Below are positions 33,711-41,767 of a DNA stretch of 64,000 nucleotides, piece after piece (within the stretch, counting starts at the first letter, position 1; the number at the start of each line of letters is the position of its first letter). The notes below the pieces were generated by a model that had not been told where the DNA came from, searched no databases, and was given only the letters and a program-made list of their open reading frames with translations. The translations under genes and the position numbers were made by a program. The stretch is from assembly GCF_002749615.1 (NCBI RefSeq), contig NZ_CP024201.1, forward strand, positions 496,001 to 560,000, in the 5' to 3' direction. The DNA comes from Caulobacter mirabilis. GTDB lineage: Bacteria > Pseudomonadota > Alphaproteobacteria > Caulobacterales > Caulobacteraceae.

Positions 33711-34703
33711 ATGCTCAAGTTCGCCCAACGGGGGGCGGCGGGCTTCGCCCTGGCCGTACTCGTCCTGATCGCCCTCGGAGGCCTCATGTCCGCCGCAAGC
33801 CAGCCCTCGCTCCGGGGGCGCATGATCGATATCGGCGGCCGTTCGCTGCACATGGTCTGCGCGGGTCCCCAGGATGGGCGGCCCGTGGTCGTCATGGAGG
33901 CGGGCGCGTTCGGCCTGTCGGCCGACTGGGGGGCGGTCCAGAAGCAGCTGGCCGAGCAGGGGGTCCGTTCCTGCGCCTACGATCGGGCCGGCCTGGGCCG
34001 GTCGGCGCCGGGACCCGCGCCGCGGGACGGTCTGGCGATCGCCGGCGACTTCGAGAAGATGCTGGCCGCTTCGGGGGAGCCCGGCCCCTACATCTACGTC
34101 GGTCATTCGATGGCGGGCCTCTACGCGCGTCTCTTCGCGGCGCGCAACCCGGACAAGGTCGCCGGTCTGGTCCTGGTTGACGCGGCTACGCCGGAGGCGG
34201 CCGACATTCCGCAGGCGCGGACCTGGATCGGCCATTTCGTGAATGTCTCGCGCATGGCCGGATGGGGCGCGTCCGCCGGTCTGTTCAAGATCGTCTCGCC
34301 CTGGATGGGCGACCGCATCGGCCTGCCGGACGAGGCGGCCGGCGAGAAGAAGCGCGCCTTCGCCTCCGGGGTCCACAATCGCTGGTCGGGCCGCGAGGTG
34401 GCCGAATGGATGCAGACCTCGAAACAGGCGGCGGACGCGGGAAACTACGACCCCCGGACGCCGATCGCCGTGGTCACCGCCGGTCCGGAGAAGGGGCGCG
34501 AGGCCTGGAAGGCCGTCCAGACCGCGCCGGCGCGCGCCTCGGAGCACGGCTACATCCGCCACGTCGACGGAGCCGGCCACGCGACCCTGCTGGGAACGGC
34601 CTACGCCGAGGAGATCGTCAAGGCGGTGCTGTTCGTTCGCGACGCGGCGGCGGGTGAGGTCGAGCCGGCCTCGCAGCCGGTCGCGGCGTCGCCTGCCGGC
34701 TGA
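33711..34703 (+). CDS. Alpha/beta hydrolase with N-terminal membrane anchor
   Basis: A 330-residue hydrolase. A membrane helix (FALAVLVLIALGGLMSAAS) precedes the catalytic domain. The nucleophile elbow is YVGHSMAGLYARLFA (Ser) at about residue 130, with the Asp and His in the C-terminal part (VDGAGHATLLG). It probably acts on esters on the outer face of the membrane; the substrate is unknown. The ABC transporter pair starts 41 bases downstream. Confidence 0.83.
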   Translation: MLKFAQRGAAGFALAVLVLIALGGLMSAASQPSLRGRMIDIGGRSLHMVCAGPQDGRPVVVMEAGAFGLSADWGAVQKQLAEQGVRSCAYDRAGLGRSAPGPAPRDGLAIAGDFEKMLAASGEPGPYIYVGHSMAGLYARLFAARNPDKVAGLVLVDAATPEAADIPQARTWIGHFVNVSRMAGWGASAGLFKIVSPWMGDRIGLPDEAAGEKKRAFASGVHNRWSGREVAEWMQTSKQAADAGNYDPRTPIAVVTAGPEKGREAWKAVQTAPARASEHGYIRHVDGAGHATLLGTAYAEEIVKAVLFVRDAAAGEVEPASQPVAASPAG

Positions 34704-34744
34704 GCGGGCGGTAAGACTAAGGGACCGGCTGATTCGAGGGGGCG

Positions 34745-35668
34745 ATGGACGCGGCGTTGACACTGGAGGGGGTGACGAAGCGCTACGGCGACTTCACCGC
34801 CGTGAACGACCTGTCCTTCTCCGCTCGGCGCGGCCGGATCCTCGGCTTCCTCGGACCGAACGGCGCCGGCAAGACCACCAGCATCCGCATGGTGCTGGGC
34901 CTGGTCGAGCCGACCAGCGGGCGCATCGGCGTGCTGGGCGCGCCGGACGCCCGCGGCGTCCGCGAGCGGGTCGGCTTCCTGCCCGAAGAGCGCGGGCTCT
35001 ACCGGCGGATGACGCCGATCGAGGCGATCGTCTTCTTCGGCGGCCTCAAGGGCGTCCCCTCGGCCGTGGCGCGCAAGCGGGCGATCGCGATGCTGGAGGC
35101 CCAGGGGCTGGGCCACGCCGCGCGCCGCCAGATTCGGCACCTGTCCAAGGGCATGGCCCAGAAGGTCCAGCTGATCAGCGCGATCGTTCACCAGCCGGAG
35201 CTGGTCATCCTCGATGAGCCGTTCAGCGGGCTCGACCCGGTGAATCAGCTGGCGCTCGAACAGGTCATCCGCGACCTCGCCGCGGGCGGCGCCACCGTCG
35301 TCTTCTCCACCCATGTGATGCAGCATGCCGAACGGCTATGCGATCACGTCGTGCTGCTGGCCAAGGGACGCAAGGTCTTCGACGGCGGCGTGGCGGAGGC
35401 GCGCAGCCATGCGCCGCGGGCCCTGGTGCTGGAAGGGGCGTTCGACGAGAGCGCCGTCGCCGCCTTGCCAGGCGTCGCCGCCGTGACCGCCGAGGAGGCC
35501 GAGGACGGCCATCGCCGCTTCACCGCCGCCCTGGCCAAGGGCGCCGCCGGCCAGGACGCGCTCAAGGCGGCCTTCGCCCGCGGCCTTGACGTCAATCGCT
35601 TCGAGCTGCGGGAGCCGACCCTGCACGACGCCTTCATCACCCTGACCGGCGGGGAGGGCGCGCAATGA
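34745..35668 (+). CDS. ABC transporter ATP-binding protein (ABC-2 type)
   Basis: A 307-residue ATPase. Walker A is FLGPNGAGKTTSI (residues 38-50), the signature LSKGMAQKVQL, Walker B LVILDEPFSGLDPVN and the switch His in VVFSTHVMQHA. A C-terminal extension of about 80 residues is typical of ABC-2 exporters (NatA type). Its stop overlaps by ATGA the start of the permease gene, so the pair is an operon. The substrate is not deducible. Confidence 0.92.
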   Translation: MDAALTLEGVTKRYGDFTAVNDLSFSARRGRILGFLGPNGAGKTTSIRMVLGLVEPTSGRIGVLGAPDARGVRERVGFLPEERGLYRRMTPIEAIVFFGGLKGVPSAVARKRAIAMLEAQGLGHAARRQIRHLSKGMAQKVQLISAIVHQPELVILDEPFSGLDPVNQLALEQVIRDLAAGGATVVFSTHVMQHAERLCDHVVLLAKGRKVFDGGVAEARSHAPRALVLEGAFDESAVAALPGVAAVTAEEAEDGHRRFTAALAKGAAGQDALKAAFARGLDVNRFELREPTLHDAFITLTGGEGAQ

Positions 35669-36948
35669 GCGTTCTGCTGCGCATCGCCGCCCGTGAGTAT
35701 GTGGCCTACGTCCGGACGGTCGGGTTCTGGCTCTCCATGCTGCTGCTGCCCGTGGTCGCGGCGCTGGGCGGGGCCGTGCCGACGCTGATGGAGAGCCGAT
35801 CCCCCGTCTCCGTAGTCGCCGTCATCGACCGGACGGGCGAAGGGGTGGGGACGGCCGTCCTGGCGCGCGCGCAGGCCGAATCCGACGGCCGGGCCCGTCC
35901 CGGTCTCGGCAAGCCGCCGCGGCTGCTGCTCGGGCCGCTCGACGCCGACGCGGAGGACGCCAAGGCCTGGCTCAACGGCGTTCGGCCCTATCCGGGGGGC
36001 GTCGAGCTGTCCGCCGTGGCGATCCTGTCCCGCGGCGCCGACGGCGGCGTCGCCCTCGACTACTGGAGCAATCACCTGTCGGACCCCGGGCCTCGCCAGG
36101 TGGTGCGGGCGGCGGTGACGGAGGTCATGCGCGAGCGCTATCTGACCCAGCGCGGCCTGGCCGCGGCCGATCTCGCCGCGCTGGACGAGCTGGGCCCCAA
36201 GGTCTCGGATTTCTCACCCAAGGCCGCCTCGGGCGAGGTGTCGCTCCGGGATCGCCTGCCCGGCCTGGTGGGCTTCGGCGCGGCGATGCTGCTGTGGTCG
36301 ATGGTCCTGACGGGGGCCGGAATCCTGCTGAACAGCGTCGTCGAGGAGAAGTCCAGCCGTGTGCTCGAGGTCCTGCTGGCTTCGGCGTCGGTGTCCGAGA
36401 TCATGTTCGGCAAGATCCTGGGCGTTCTGGGCGTGACCCTGACGGTGCTGGGCGTCTGGGGCGTGGTCGGCGCCGGGGCCATGACCCTGCTCGCGCCGAC
36501 CATCGCCGCCGATGTCGCCTCGGTGCTCTTCGGCAAGGGGCTGGCGTTCTACTTCGGCTTCTACCTGATCGGCGGCTATCTGCTGTACGCGGCGATCTTC
36601 ACCGCCGTCGGAGCCTTCTGCGAGACCACGCGCGAGGCCCAGACCCTGCTGGGGCCGGTGATGGCGGTCTTGGTCGTGCCGGTGCTGTTCATGACCCAGG
36701 CCATCCGGCGGCCCGACTCGCCGCTGCTCGAGGCGCTGTCGTGGGTTCCACCCTTCACGCCCTTCCTGATGACCGCCCGCGCGGCCGGCGAGCCGCCGCT
36801 CTGGCAGGTGCTGGGCACGGGCGCGTTGATGATCGCGACGGTCTTCGTCGTGGTCTGGCTGTCGGGGCGCGCCTTCCGGGCCGGGGCCCTGTCGACGGGC
36901 AAGGTCGACCTGAAGGGCCTGCTCGCGGCGGTGCGCAAGGGCGGGTGA
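35665..36948 (+). CDS. ABC-2 type permease (NatB-like)
   Basis: A 427-residue permease. A first helix (VGFWLSMLLLPVVAALGGAV) is followed by a large extracytoplasmic loop, then about five helices (LVGFGAAMLLWSMVLTGAGILL, IMFGKILGVLGVTLTVLGVWGVVGAGAM, and a run to the C-terminus). Seen also is the family motif NSVVEEKSSRVLEVLLASASV. It probably exports sodium or small molecules with the ATPase upstream. Confidence 0.88.
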   Translation: MSVLLRIAAREYVAYVRTVGFWLSMLLLPVVAALGGAVPTLMESRSPVSVVAVIDRTGEGVGTAVLARAQAESDGRARPGLGKPPRLLLGPLDADAEDAKAWLNGVRPYPGGVELSAVAILSRGADGGVALDYWSNHLSDPGPRQVVRAAVTEVMRERYLTQRGLAAADLAALDELGPKVSDFSPKAASGEVSLRDRLPGLVGFGAAMLLWSMVLTGAGILLNSVVEEKSSRVLEVLLASASVSEIMFGKILGVLGVTLTVLGVWGVVGAGAMTLLAPTIAADVASVLFGKGLAFYFGFYLIGGYLLYAAIFTAVGAFCETTREAQTLLGPVMAVLVVPVLFMTQAIRRPDSPLLEALSWVPPFTPFLMTARAAGEPPLWQVLGTGALMIATVFVVVWLSGRAFRAGALSTGKVDLKGLLAAVRKGG

Positions 36949-36954
36949 GGAGAA

Positions 36955-37038
36955 GGGGACATGCTCCCGCAGGGTGCGTGTCCCCGTTCATCCACTGGGA
37001 AGCAGCAGGGGACACGCACCCTGCGGGAGCATGTCCCC
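36955..37038. repeat. Inverted pair of 30-base hairpin repeats
   Basis: Two copies of the GGGGACAcGCaCCC-TGC-GGGaGCaTGTCCCC unit (36955-36985 and 37008-37038) lie in opposite orientation 22 bases apart. Each copy is itself an imperfect palindrome. Related copies occur near 26102, 38147 and 38192. Confidence 0.8.
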
Positions 37039-37044
37039 GTGAAA

Positions 37045-37079
37045 GCAAAAGGGCCGCCCGACGGATCGGGCGGCCCTTT
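37045..37079 (-). terminator. Intrinsic terminator of rpsU
   Basis: GGGCCGCCCGA and TCGGGCGGCCC form an 11-bp stem around a 4-base loop. On the minus strand it is followed by TTTTGCTTTC, 25 bases after the rpsU stop. Confidence 0.85.
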
Positions 37080-37103
37080 CGAATCTCGTGAGGAAGTCTC
37101 GCC

Positions 37104-37337
37104 TTAACGCGAGGGCTTCTTCGGCGCGGCGATCAGGCCTTCGCGCTGGGCGCGCTTGCGGGCCAGCTTGCGGGCGCGACGGACGGCTTCCGCCTTTTGG
37201 CGGGCGCGCTTTTCCGAGGGCTTCTCATAGGCGACGTGGCGCTTCATCTCGCGGAACGAGCCTTCGCGCTGCATCTTCTTCTTCAGGGCCTTAAGCGCCT
37301 GGTCGACGTTGTTGTCGCGGACGAAAATCTGAACCAG
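37104..37337 (-). CDS. rpsU: Ribosomal protein bS21
   Basis: A 77-residue protein ([20 protein letters not shown], then [20 protein letters not shown], ending APKKPSR) that matches alphaproteobacterial bS21. The codon in the usual Met position is CTG. GGAGAG lies 8 bases before it, the frame has a TAG 30 bases upstream, and no ATG, GTG or TTG lies between. So CTG is the apparent initiation codon (ATT at codon 4 is the only other weak option). bS21 belongs to the small subunit and is needed for initiation. A terminator follows; a COQ9 gene is divergent. Confidence 0.9.
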   Translation of the reverse strand: MVQIFVRDNNVDQALKALKKKMQREGSFREMKRHVAYEKPSEKRARQKAEAVRRARKLARKRAQREGLIAAPKKPSR

Positions 37338-37504
37338 GGGACTCTCTCCTTCGGCTGCCCGCCGCTAGCCGTGCGGCGTGGCGGTCGAAATCATGAATTG
37401 TACGGCCCCGGGAGACGGCTCCCGTGGCGAGGGGCGCGAAATAGCAGAGCCAGGCGGGCTTGTCCACCGGCGACGGGTGGCGTCGCGCCGTATAGAATGC
37501 GCCC

Positions 37505-38137
37505 ATGACCGCATCAGACGACTGGGCCGTGCGAACCGAGCAACAGGTGCTGGACGAGGCGCTGAAGCTGGCGCCGCGCCAGGGCTGGAGCCGCCCCATG
37601 GCGCTCGCCGCCGCCAAGACCGCGGGATTGACCGCGCCCGAGGCCGATCTGCTGTTGCCCGGCGGGCCGCGCGACCTGGCCGCCCTGCTGTCGCGGCGGC
37701 ACGACGTCGCGACCCTGGCGGCCCTGCCCGACCCGGCGGGGCTGAAGATTCGCGAGCGTATCCGCACGGCGGTGGTCGCCCGGCTCGACGCCGCCGCACC
37801 GGACCAGGCGGCCCTGCACCGCTGGTTGGGCTTCCTGGCGCTGCCGATGAACCTGCCGTTGGCGCTGCGCCTGGTCTGGGAGAGCGCCGACCATCTGTGG
37901 CGCTGGGCCGGGGATACGGCCACGGACGAGAACCACTACAGCAAGCGGGCGATTCTCTCGGGCATCCTGATCGGGACCCTGGTCCAGGACCTGACCGCCG
38001 GCCGCGCCGCCGCGCTGGAGACGCTGGACGCCCGCATCCAGAACGTCATGGACTTCGAGAAGTGGAAGGCGGGCCTGAAGCCCTCCGACTTCGCCAAGGA
38101 TGTCGCCGGCGCGCTGGCGCGGATTCGCTACGGCTAG
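37505..38137 (+). CDS. COQ9 family ubiquinone biosynthesis protein
   Basis: A 210-residue COQ9-like protein. The N-terminal part is TetR-fold (EQQVLDEALKLAPRQGWSRPMALAAAKTAGLTAPEADLLLPGG). The lipid-binding region is in the C-terminal part (KRAILSGILIGTLVQDLTAG, DFEKWKAGLKP). COQ9 is a lipid-binding helper of ubiquinone ring modification. A position divergent from rpsU is common in alphaproteobacteria. Confidence 0.88.
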   Translation: MTASDDWAVRTEQQVLDEALKLAPRQGWSRPMALAAAKTAGLTAPEADLLLPGGPRDLAALLSRRHDVATLAALPDPAGLKIRERIRTAVVARLDAAAPDQAALHRWLGFLALPMNLPLALRLVWESADHLWRWAGDTATDENHYSKRAILSGILIGTLVQDLTAGRAAALETLDARIQNVMDFEKWKAGLKPSDFAKDVAGALARIRYG

Positions 38138-38146
38138 GAGTCCGCC

Positions 38147-38220
38147 GGGGGACACGCTCCGAAGGTGCGTGTCCCCGTTCGTGGCGGTTTTGGGGACACG
38201 CACCTTCGGAGCATGTCCCC
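38147..38220. repeat. Inverted pair of hairpin repeats, variant core
   Basis: Copies at 38147-38176 and 38192-38220 share the GGGGACACGC...TGTCCCC arms of the 36955 pair but have a CC-TTC-GG core. They face each other across 15 bases between COQ9 and purK. Confidence 0.78.
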
Positions 38221-38230
38221 GATCGAGGCC

Positions 38231-39319
38231 TCACCCCTCCAGGGGCCGCACCCGGTTCACATGGCCCATCTTGCGGCCGGGACGCGGCGCGCCCTTGCCG
38301 TAGAGATGCAGGCGGGCGTTGGGCTCGCCGGCGATGGCCAGCCAGTCGTTCGCCTCGTCGCCGAGCAGGTTGGTCATTTCCACGCCGACCTTGGGCCGGG
38401 TGTCGCCCAGCGGCCAGCCGGCCACCGCGCGGATGTGCAGCTCGAACTGGTCGACCTCGCAGCCGTCCTGGGTCCAGTGGCCGGTGTTGTGGACGCGCGG
38501 CGCGATCTCATTGACCAGCAGGCGGCCGTCCTCGATCTCGAACAGCTCGATGCCCATGACGCCGACATAGTCCAGCCGGGTCAGGATCTCGCGGGAGATG
38601 CGCTCGGCCTCGGCCTGGAGGGCGGGCGTGACCCTGGCGGGCGCGATCGTCGTGCGCAGCACGCCGTTCTCGTGGATGTTCTCCGACACCGGATAGGTCG
38701 CCAGCTCGCCGTCGCGGCCGCGGGCGGCGATCACCGACAGCTCCCGCGTGAAAGCGGCCCTGGCCTCCAGGATCGACGGCGCCTCGCCGACGGAAGCGAA
38801 GGCGGCCGCGCCGTCGCCGGCCTGGCGGACCCAGGTCTGGCCCTTGCCGTCGTAGCCCTCGCGGCGGGTCTTCAGCAGCGCCGGGGCGCCGAGCGCGGCC
38901 AGGGCGGTCTCGACGTCGGCGGCCTGGTCGATGGGGGCGAAGGCCACGGTCGGGGCGCTGGCGGCGTTGAGGAAGGTCTTCTCCTCGACCCGATCCTGGG
39001 CGACGCGCAGGGCTTCGCCGCCGGGGGCGACGTGGGCGCCGAGATCCTTCAGCGTCGCCACCACCGCGGCGGGGACATTCTCGAACTCGTAGGTGATGAC
39101 GTCGCTGGCCTCGGCCAGAGCCTTCAGCGCCGCGGGATCGGCGTAGTCCGCCACGATCGTGCGCTTGACCACGCGCGAGGCGGGCGAGCCTTCGTCCGGC
39201 GTCAGCACCACGACGTCCAGGCCCAGACGGGCCGCGGCCAGGGCCAGCATCCGGCCCAGCTGGCCGCCGCCGAGGATGCCGACGGTCGAACCCGGCGGCA
39301 GAGGGAAGGCGACGCTCAT
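38231..39319 (-). CDS. purK: N5-carboxyaminoimidazole ribonucleotide synthase
   Basis: A 362-residue ATP-grasp enzyme: VGILGGGQLGRMLALAAARLGLDVVVL at the start, ITYEFENVPAAVV about residue 77, TRREGYDGKGQTWV for ATP, and GVMGIELFEIEDGRLLVNEIAPRVHNTGHWT. It carboxylates AIR with bicarbonate and ATP in purine synthesis. It overlaps the purE stop by one base, so the pair forms an operon. Confidence 0.95.
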   Translation of the reverse strand: MSVAFPLPPGSTVGILGGGQLGRMLALAAARLGLDVVVLTPDEGSPASRVVKRTIVADYADPAALKALAEASDVITYEFENVPAAVVATLKDLGAHVAPGGEALRVAQDRVEEKTFLNAASAPTVAFAPIDQAADVETALAALGAPALLKTRREGYDGKGQTWVRQAGDGAAAFASVGEAPSILEARAAFTRELSVIAARGRDGELATYPVSENIHENGVLRTTIAPARVTPALQAEAERISREILTRLDYVGVMGIELFEIEDGRLLVNEIAPRVHNTGHWTQDGCEVDQFELHIRAVAGWPLGDTRPKVGVEMTNLLGDEANDWLAIAGEPNARLHLYGKGAPRPGRKMGHVNRVRPLEG

Positions 39320-39807
39320 CAGTCCTCGACCGTCTCGGCGACCGAGCCGGTCTGCTCGGCGACATAGGTTTCGAGGCGCTGGGCCAGGGCCGGGTCGCCC
39401 AGGGCCAGGATGCGGGCGGCCAGCAGGCCGGCGTTCTTGGCCCCGGCCACGCCCACCGCCAGGGTGGCGACCGGAATGCCGCCGGGCATCTGGACGATGG
39501 AGAGCAGCGAATCGAGGCCGTTCTGCAGCTTCGATTCGACCGGCACGCCGAGCACCGGCAGTTCGGTCAGCGAAGCGGTCATGCCGGGCAGATGCGCGGC
39601 GCCGCCGGCGCCGGCGATGATCACCTTGAAGCCCGCGGCCTTGGCCCCCTTGGCGAAGGCGTACATGCGGTCGGGCGTGCGGTGCGCCGAGACCACCTTG
39701 GCCTCGTAGGCGACGCCCAGGGCGTCGAGGTAGTCGGCGGCGTGCTTCATGGTGGGCCAGTCGGAGCGGCTGCCCATGATGATGGCGACCGGCGGGCTTG
39801 CGCTCAT
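39319..39807 (-). CDS. purE: N5-CAIR mutase
   Basis: A 162-residue class I Pur[31 protein letters not shown], and [26 protein letters not shown]. It converts N5-CAIR to CAIR. The start at 39807 (MSASPPV) suits the family length. It is the first gene of purE-purK. A diguanylate cyclase gene is divergent, 228 bases away. Confidence 0.95.
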   Translation of the reverse strand: MSASPPVAIIMGSRSDWPTMKHAADYLDALGVAYEAKVVSAHRTPDRMYAFAKGAKAAGFKVIIAGAGGAAHLPGMTASLTELPVLGVPVESKLQNGLDSLLSIVQMPGGIPVATLAVGVAGAKNAGLLAARILALGDPALAQRLETYVAEQTGSVAETVED

Positions 39808-40035
39808 GACGTAGTCATCCCCTGTCCGGAGTCTGGAGGAGGGAGGGCTCCGGAGCCATTCCGCATAGCGGGATCGCCTCCCTCTTTCCAGAAGTGTGAG
39901 CACGATGGCCGCCGAAACCGGCTTCCACTTTCGCCTTTCGTGCTCCGGAAAGGCGCGGAGTATAGGCGCCGCTTGTCGCGCCGCAACCGATGCGTCAGAT
40001 TCCGTTGCGTCGGGTGGTTGGACTTTGATTCTCGC

Positions 40036-40749
40036 ATGAAGATCGGCGGCGCACGGGCGGAAGCCTTCTCTGCGATGCGGAAGCGGGCGCTGGCGCGCGC
40101 CGGCGCGGAGGCGACGGCGCATCAGGCCGCGCCGGCCGACAAGACCGCCTTCCTCGGCCTGGACGAAACGGACCTGACCCCGCCCGTCCAGAGCGCCATC
40201 AAGACCCTGCTGACCGAGATCGACGATCTGCGCGGCGAGGTCGGCCGGCTGAAGGGCCGCCTGGCCGAGGTCGAGGCCCTGGCCGACCGCGACGTCCTGA
40301 CCCCGCTGCTGAACCGGCGCGCCTTCGTGCGCGAGCTGCACCGCGTCGCCGCCTTCGCCGCCCGCTACGGCTCGCCTGCGTCGGTGGTCTATTTCGATCT
40401 CGACGGCTTCAAGAGCGTCAACGACCGCTTCGGCCACGCCGCCGGCGACATGGCGTTGCGGGCGGTGGCCGATCGGCTGCTGGCCAACACGCGCGAGACC
40501 GACATCGTCGGCCGCCTGGGCGGGGACGAGTTCGCCGTCATCCTGGTGCAGACCGACCTTGAGACCGCCAACGCCAAGGCCGAGCGGCTGAAGCAGGTGA
40601 TCCAGTCGACGCCGGTCGACCTGGGCGACTGGTCCGCGCCCCTGCGGGTCAGCTACGGCGTGCGTCCGGTCGAGGGCGGCGCCGACCCCGAAACCGTCCT
40701 CGCCGAAGCCGACGCCCGGATGTTTGTGCGCAAGCGCGCCGGCGTTTGA
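40036..40749 (+). CDS. Diguanylate cyclase (GGDEF) with coiled coil
   Basis: A 237-residue protein. An N-terminal helical and coiled-coil part ([24 protein letters not shown], about residues 56-80) leads into a GGDEF domain ([12 protein letters not shown]...[24 protein letters not shown]). The GGDEF signature is intact. The allosteric I-site RxxD (RETD) sits five residues before it, so product inhibition by c-di-GMP is expected. There is no membrane segment. It resembles the coiled-coil DgcB type of Caulobacter, though orthology is not shown. It starts at ATG 40036. Confidence 0.88.
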   Translation: MKIGGARAEAFSAMRKRALARAGAEATAHQAAPADKTAFLGLDETDLTPPVQSAIKTLLTEIDDLRGEVGRLKGRLAEVEALADRDVLTPLLNRRAFVRELHRVAAFAARYGSPASVVYFDLDGFKSVNDRFGHAAGDMALRAVADRLLANTRETDIVGRLGGDEFAVILVQTDLETANAKAERLKQVIQSTPVDLGDWSAPLRVSYGVRPVEGGADPETVLAEADARMFVRKRAGV

Positions 40750-40810
40750 TCCTCTTCCAAACAATCGTTCGTCCAGGCTAGGCTGCCTCCTCAAGGGGAG
40801 GAAAGAGACC

Positions 40811-41239
40811 ATGCAGAGTCTTGCCGAACGTCGCATCCAGGTGGTGCGCGACCATATGGCGCTGGAGTGCGTCTGCGACTGGGACGCGGTCATCGCGACC
40901 TTCGAGCATCCGCGCTACGAGATGGCCACGGGCGCGGTCTTCGACGGCGAGGCGGCGGTGCGCGGCTACTTCGCCGCCTCGCGGACGCCTTTCCCGGACC
41001 AGGGCAACGAGATCATCGCCATCGCCCATGACGGCGACACCGTGCTGGTCGAGTTCTGGCTGACCGGCACGCACCTGGGCCCGCTGAAGTTCGGCGGCAA
41101 GGTCGTCGAGCCGACGGGCCGCGCCTTCCGCGTGCGGATGACCGCGACCTTCGAGTTCGCGCCGAACGGCGACGGCATCGTCTGCGAGCGCCCGTTCTTC
41201 GACCCCGGCGCCGTCGGCCGGGCGCTGGGGCTGGCTTAG
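40811..41239 (+). CDS. SnoaL-like / NTF2-fold protein
   Basis: A 142-residue protein of the ester-cyclase/SnoaL-like fold: [50 protein letters not shown], and a central [15 protein letters not shown] strand. The function of such proteins is variable. A strong GGGGAGGAAAG site precedes the ATG. It is flanked by a diguanylate cyclase and a GFA protein gene. Confidence 0.78.
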   Translation: MQSLAERRIQVVRDHMALECVCDWDAVIATFEHPRYEMATGAVFDGEAAVRGYFAASRTPFPDQGNEIIAIAHDGDTVLVEFWLTGTHLGPLKFGGKVVEPTGRAFRVRMTATFEFAPNGDGIVCERPFFDPGAVGRALGLA

Positions 41240-41261
41240 GACTTCTTGGCCCTTTTCAGCC

Positions 41262-41291
41262 TGTCGTCCCGGCGAAGGCCGGGATGACCGG
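41262..41291. repeat. REP-like element, CCCGGCGAAGGCCGGG family
   Basis: One copy (GTCCCGGCGAAGGCCGGGATGA) of the palindrome family between the SnoaL-like gene and the convergent GFA gene. Confidence 0.65.
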
Positions 41292-41307
41292 TGTGGGGCG
41301 GGCGGCC

Positions 41308-41658
41308 CTAGTAGCTCGCCCCGTCGACCTTGTTCAGGGTCAGGGCGTCCAGGTCGATGGAGGGGACGGTGCGCAGGTTGATGGCCCGGATGGCCGCGCC
41401 GTCGGGGGTTTCGCCCTCGGCGAACGGCTGGACCCCGCAGGCGCTGCAGAAGCGGTGGCGGATCTTGTGCCGGTTGAAGAGGTGCTCGGTCAGCGCCTCC
41501 TCGCCGCTGGTCAGGGTGAAGGCGGCGGCCGGCACGAAGGTCAGCAGCAGGCCCTTCCGGCGACAGTGCGAGCAGTTGCAGCTGACGGCGTCGGCCGGCG
41601 GCTCCGCCGTCACGGTGAAGGTCACCGCGCCGCAATGGCAGCTTCCCTGGTAGCTCAT
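41308..41658 (-). CDS. GFA family zinc-binding protein
   Basis: A 116-residue protein of the glutathione-dependent formaldehyde-activating fold. Zinc ligands are CHCGAVTF, CNCSHCRRKG and FCSACGVQPF. Most members have no proven formaldehyde activity. The start at MSYQGSCHCG (41658) has an upstream CCGGAGG ribosome site; the longer frame would begin before the promoter. Confidence 0.87.
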   Translation of the reverse strand: MSYQGSCHCGAVTFTVTAEPPADAVSCNCSHCRRKGLLLTFVPAAAFTLTSGEEALTEHLFNRHKIRHRFCSACGVQPFAEGETPDGAAIRAINLRTVPSIDLDALTLNKVDGASY

Positions 41659-41767
41659 CGTCGCCTCCGGAGTTCTTGGTATGTTCCGAAAGCGATAACA
41701 TCGATCAACGAGGGTCGACAAGGCCGGAGCCGCCCCCCGAGAGGCGCGGCTCCGGCCGAGGCTGTCC

